Below, in pieces: positions 55,876 through 57,983 of a DNA stretch of 57,983 nt. The position numbers and the translations under genes were made by a program. Origin of the DNA: Rhodovulum sp. PH10. Lineage in GTDB: Bacteria; Pseudomonadota; Alphaproteobacteria; Rhizobiales; Xanthobacteraceae. The stretch lies in assembly GCF_000293785.1 (NCBI RefSeq), contig NZ_AKZI01000105.1, forward strand, positions 1-57,983, in the 5' to 3' direction. Positions within the stretch are counted from its first letter, which is position 1, and each line of letters starts with the position of its first letter. The notes under the pieces were generated by a model. The model did no database searches and had not been told where the DNA came from. It saw only the letters and a program-made list of their open reading frames with translations.

Positions 55876-57192
55876 GTGCCCCCCGTACCGGTGCCCTCCG
55901 CGCTCGCAGACCGTTCCCCTGCCACCGACGGCGCCCCGTCGGATGCGGGCACGTCCTTGCCCACCCGCCGGCGGCTGTTCGGCCTCGCCGGCGCCCTCGC
56001 CGCCGGCCTGATCGGCCTCGCCGCCGGCGCCACGCCCCTCCTCGCGCGCGAATCGTTCGAGAGCTGGCGCGCCGGCTTCAAGGCGCACGCGGTGCGCCGC
56101 GGCGTGTCGGCGGAGACCTACGACCGGGTGATGGACGCCATCGAGCCGGACACCCGCGTCTTCGCGCTCCAGCGCGCCCAGCCGGAATTCCAGGAGGCGC
56201 TCTGGCAGTATCTCAATCGCCGCGTCTCCGACTGGCGGATCGTCACCGGGCGCCAGCGCGCCCGCGAGGAGGCCGCCCTGCTCGGGAGGCTCGAGCGCGA
56301 CTACGGCGTCGACCCTTATCTGCTGGTCGCCCTGTGGGGGGTGGAATCGAGCTTCGGCGAGGTCATCGACAATCCCAAATACATGCGGCCGGTGATCCCG
56401 GCGCTCGCGGCGCTCGCCTGGGGCGAGCCGCGCCGCCGCCGCTATTGGGAGCAGGAGCTCACCAACGCCCTGCGCATCGTCGATCGCGGCTGGGCCTCGC
56501 CCGACGAGATGATCGGCTCGTGGGCCGGCGCCATGGGCCACACCCAGTGGATGCCGGAGGTGTGGCTCAATGTCGGGGTCGACTACGACCACGACGGCCG
56601 CATCTCGCCGTTCGGTCGGCCGGACGACGCGCTCGCCGGCACCGCCCGCTATCTCCTCAAGCGCGGAAAGTACCGCGCCGGCGAGGCGTGGGGCTGCGAG
56701 GTGCGGCTGCCCGGCGGGCTGTCGCGCTCGCACATGAACGGGCGCGCCTGGCGCACCTATGCCGAATGGGCCTCGCTCGGCGTGCTGCGGGCAGACGGCG
56801 CCCCGTTCCGCCACCCGTCGCACCGCGTGCGGCTGCGCCGGCCGGTGTCCGGCGGCCCGGCCTTCCTCACCGGTCGGAATTTCGAGGCGGTGCACTCCTA
56901 CAATCCCGCCTTCTCCTACGCGCTGGCGATCGCCCATCTGTCCGACCGCATCCGCGGCGGCGATCCGTTCGTGCAGAATTTTCCGGGCGCCGAGGAGCGC
57001 ACGCCGACGCTCGCCGAGATCCAGGAGATCCAGCGCCGGCTGACAAAACTCGGCTTCGACACCGGCGGCACCGACGGACGGGTCGGCAGCACCACCATGC
57101 GGGCGGTCGGCGCCTATCAGCGGAAAGTGGGCATGAAGCCGGACGGCTATGCGGGGCTCGAGCTGCTGGCGCGGCTGCGACGGGGATCCTGA
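55876..57192 (+). CDS. Lytic murein transglycosylase, MltB-like, with peptidoglycan-binding domain
   Basis: A 438-residue exported muramidase that cuts glycan strands to 1,6-anhydro ends. A twin-arginine-like signal (RRRLFGLAGALAAG, 31-44) leads into the SLT_2 catalytic domain (about 60-360) with Glu157 (ALWGVESSFG) and the substrate-binding GAMGHTQWMPEVW segment. The C-terminus (about 370-435) is a PG_binding_1 domain (IQEIQRRLTKLGFDTGGTDGRVGSTTMRAVGAYQ). GTG 55876 follows GGGAGA. No lipobox is seen, so it is a soluble periplasmic form. Confidence 0.93.
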   Translation: MPPVPVPSALADRSPATDGAPSDAGTSLPTRRRLFGLAGALAAGLIGLAAGATPLLARESFESWRAGFKAHAVRRGVSAETYDRVMDAIEPDTRVFALQRAQPEFQEALWQYLNRRVSDWRIVTGRQRAREEAALLGRLERDYGVDPYLLVALWGVESSFGEVIDNPKYMRPVIPALAALAWGEPRRRRYWEQELTNALRIVDRGWASPDEMIGSWAGAMGHTQWMPEVWLNVGVDYDHDGRISPFGRPDDALAGTARYLLKRGKYRAGEAWGCEVRLPGGLSRSHMNGRAWRTYAEWASLGVLRADGAPFRHPSHRVRLRRPVSGGPAFLTGRNFEAVHSYNPAFSYALAIAHLSDRIRGGDPFVQNFPGAEERTPTLAEIQEIQRRLTKLGFDTGGTDGRVGSTTMRAVGAYQRKVGMKPDGYAGLELLARLRRGS

Positions 57193-57240
57193 GGCCGGCG
57201 CGCCGTTCTCTCGGCTCTTGGCGACGACGGGACACGATCG

Positions 57241-57284
57241 CCTCGTCCCGAGGGCCGCCGGCGGCGGCGTCTCGACGGACGAGG
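57241..57284. repeat. Dispersed palindrome, same family as 36489-36595
   Basis: CCTCGTCC (57241-57248) and GGACGAGG (57277-57284) with an internal CGTCTCGA word, as in the copy after heme oxygenase. Confidence 0.65.
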
Positions 57285-57466
57285 TCGAATGGGCGAGGTC
57301 GAACCCTGCCCCGCTCTCGGCACCGGCCGAGCCGCCTTCCCGTCCGCGGTGGCGGCAGGCGCGCCGTGCGGTCTTCACTGTGCTGCGTGCGGCGCGCTGC
57401 TCGGCTCTTTTACACCCTTGAGGATTAGCTACCTTCCGCTAGAATAGCCCGGCCGGGGAGGTCGCC

Positions 57467-57733
57467 ATGGATCTGGTCGCCACCACATTGGTTTCCGAGA
57501 CCGCCATCCACGCCCGTTTCGCCGACTGCTCGAATCTCGCCCGCGCGCGTCAGTGGTTCGAGTTCGAGGTGCCGCTCGCCGATATCGGCCTGCGGACCGT
57601 GCCCGATCGTCCCGCCTCCAACAGCGAGGCGCGGTTCATCACCGAGGCGAAGCTGGCCGCGCTGCGCTATCTGCACGGGGTCATCGCCGCCGAGATCGAG
57701 CGCTTGTCCGAACCGCCGGCGTCGGACCGCTGA
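57467..57733 (+). CDS. Small hypothetical protein
   Basis: An 88-residue protein I do not recognise. It looks like a helical-strand mix (RARQWFEFEVPLADIGLRTVPD, then EARFITEAKLAALRYLHGVIAAEIERL) with no metal site or membrane segment. GGGGAGGTCGCC precedes ATG 57467, a strong ribosome binding site that supports it as a gene. An AT-rich patch around 57410-57440 could hold its promoter. Confidence 0.65.
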   Translation: MDLVATTLVSETAIHARFADCSNLARARQWFEFEVPLADIGLRTVPDRPASNSEARFITEAKLAALRYLHGVIAAEIERLSEPPASDR

Positions 57734-57829
57734 GAACGGTTTTCGAAGCTCGCTTCTCTTCGCGCCGCAGGCAGCGCGAGCACCGCGCCGTTCACGGGAC
57801 GCCGGAGTGATCCGCGATGCGAGCGCCGG

Positions 57830-57983
57830 TCAGGTCGGCCGCGGCAGCGGGTTCGGCGCGATGTGCGCGCCCCGTCGCGTGGTCAGCGGCTTCGCCCGCA
57901 CCGGCCGCGCCCCGGGTGCGCGATCGCCGCGCCCCGCCGCGCCGCCTTCGCCGGGCGTGCCGGCCCGCCGCCGCCGCAGCCGG
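57830..57983 (-). CDS. Possible C-terminal fragment of a gene running off the window
   Basis: On the minus strand a frame enters at the window edge and ends at TGA (57832-57830) after about 50 residues; the last part reads AKPLTTRRGAHIAPNPLPRPT. The first part is Arg/Gly/Ala-rich and could be non-coding. Only low confidence is possible without the next bases. Confidence 0.25.
   Translation of the reverse strand, partial: RLRRRRAGTPGEGGAAGRGDRAPGARPVRAKPLTTRRGAHIAPNPLPRPT

Overview
This window is about 58 kb of very GC-rich bacterial chromosome with densely packed genes on both strands. GyrA, UvrA, SSB, citrate synthase and PanD sequence features, an Omp25-like barrel, a DUF2336/PilZ protein, BTLCP, YjhX and two alphaproteobacterial-type LexA boxes (GTTC-N7-GTTC) point to an alphaproteobacterium of the Hyphomicrobiales (Rhizobiales), roughly the Bradyrhizobium/Rhodopseudomonas/Rhodoplanes neighbourhood. 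That placement is an inference from protein and repeat style, not a search result. I saw no rRNA, tRNA, CRISPR array, transposase or prophage, so this is mostly core-plus-accessory chromosome.

Layout. 0-5 kb: a soluble SLT transglycosylase, a MaoC/CitE-like CoA-ester pair, a small toxin-antitoxin-like pair (DUF4258-like/DUF2283), an isochorismatase-family hydrolase, a CrtA-like monooxygenase and panD. 5-13 kb: gyrA, then one strikingly AT-rich orphan membrane gene, then a ketone-body/polyhydroxybutyrate block (atoA, atoD, bdhA, GntP-type permease) on the minus strand. 13-21 kb: a gene-poor stretch with DUF4142, ssb, an outer membrane barrel and uvrA. Tandem minisatellites flank ssb, and two SOS boxes match ssb and uvrA. 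21-30 kb: GNAT, YjhX, a second TA-like pair, VOC protein, citrate synthase, LLM oxidoreductase, a K+ channel with a zinc ribbon, a small GNAT and a chemoreceptor.

30-41 kb: a GH13 trehalose-synthase-like enzyme, a degenerate peptide deformylase paralogue, YgjV, an ArsC-like protein, a CPA1 antiporter, a tiny CCHC protein, heme oxygenase, and a four-gene TetR/HlyD/ATPase/permease efflux operon whose reading frames all overlap by 4 nt and which starts behind a perfect 20-bp palindrome. 41-49 kb: a LysR regulator co-transcribed with a CDA-fold deaminase and divergent from an orphan TRAP binding protein; PilZ-DUF2336; msrB; a polytopic GT-C-like gene broken by an in-frame amber codon; BTLCP; and a tandem-PilZ protein. 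49-58 kb: an EmrAB-type efflux pair divergent from a TetR gene with two matched operators, a PAS-type protein, rhomboid protease, CBS protein, an MltB-like transglycosylase and a small unknown gene.

The most useful leads are the amber-interrupted GT-C gene, the minisatellite/SOS architecture around ssb, the deformylase paralogue lacking two metal ligands, the citrate synthase His-to-Asn change, the AT-rich orphan next to gyrA, the channel/zinc-ribbon fusion, and the LysR-deaminase/DctP divergon. I did not find a clear multi-gene defence or secretion system.
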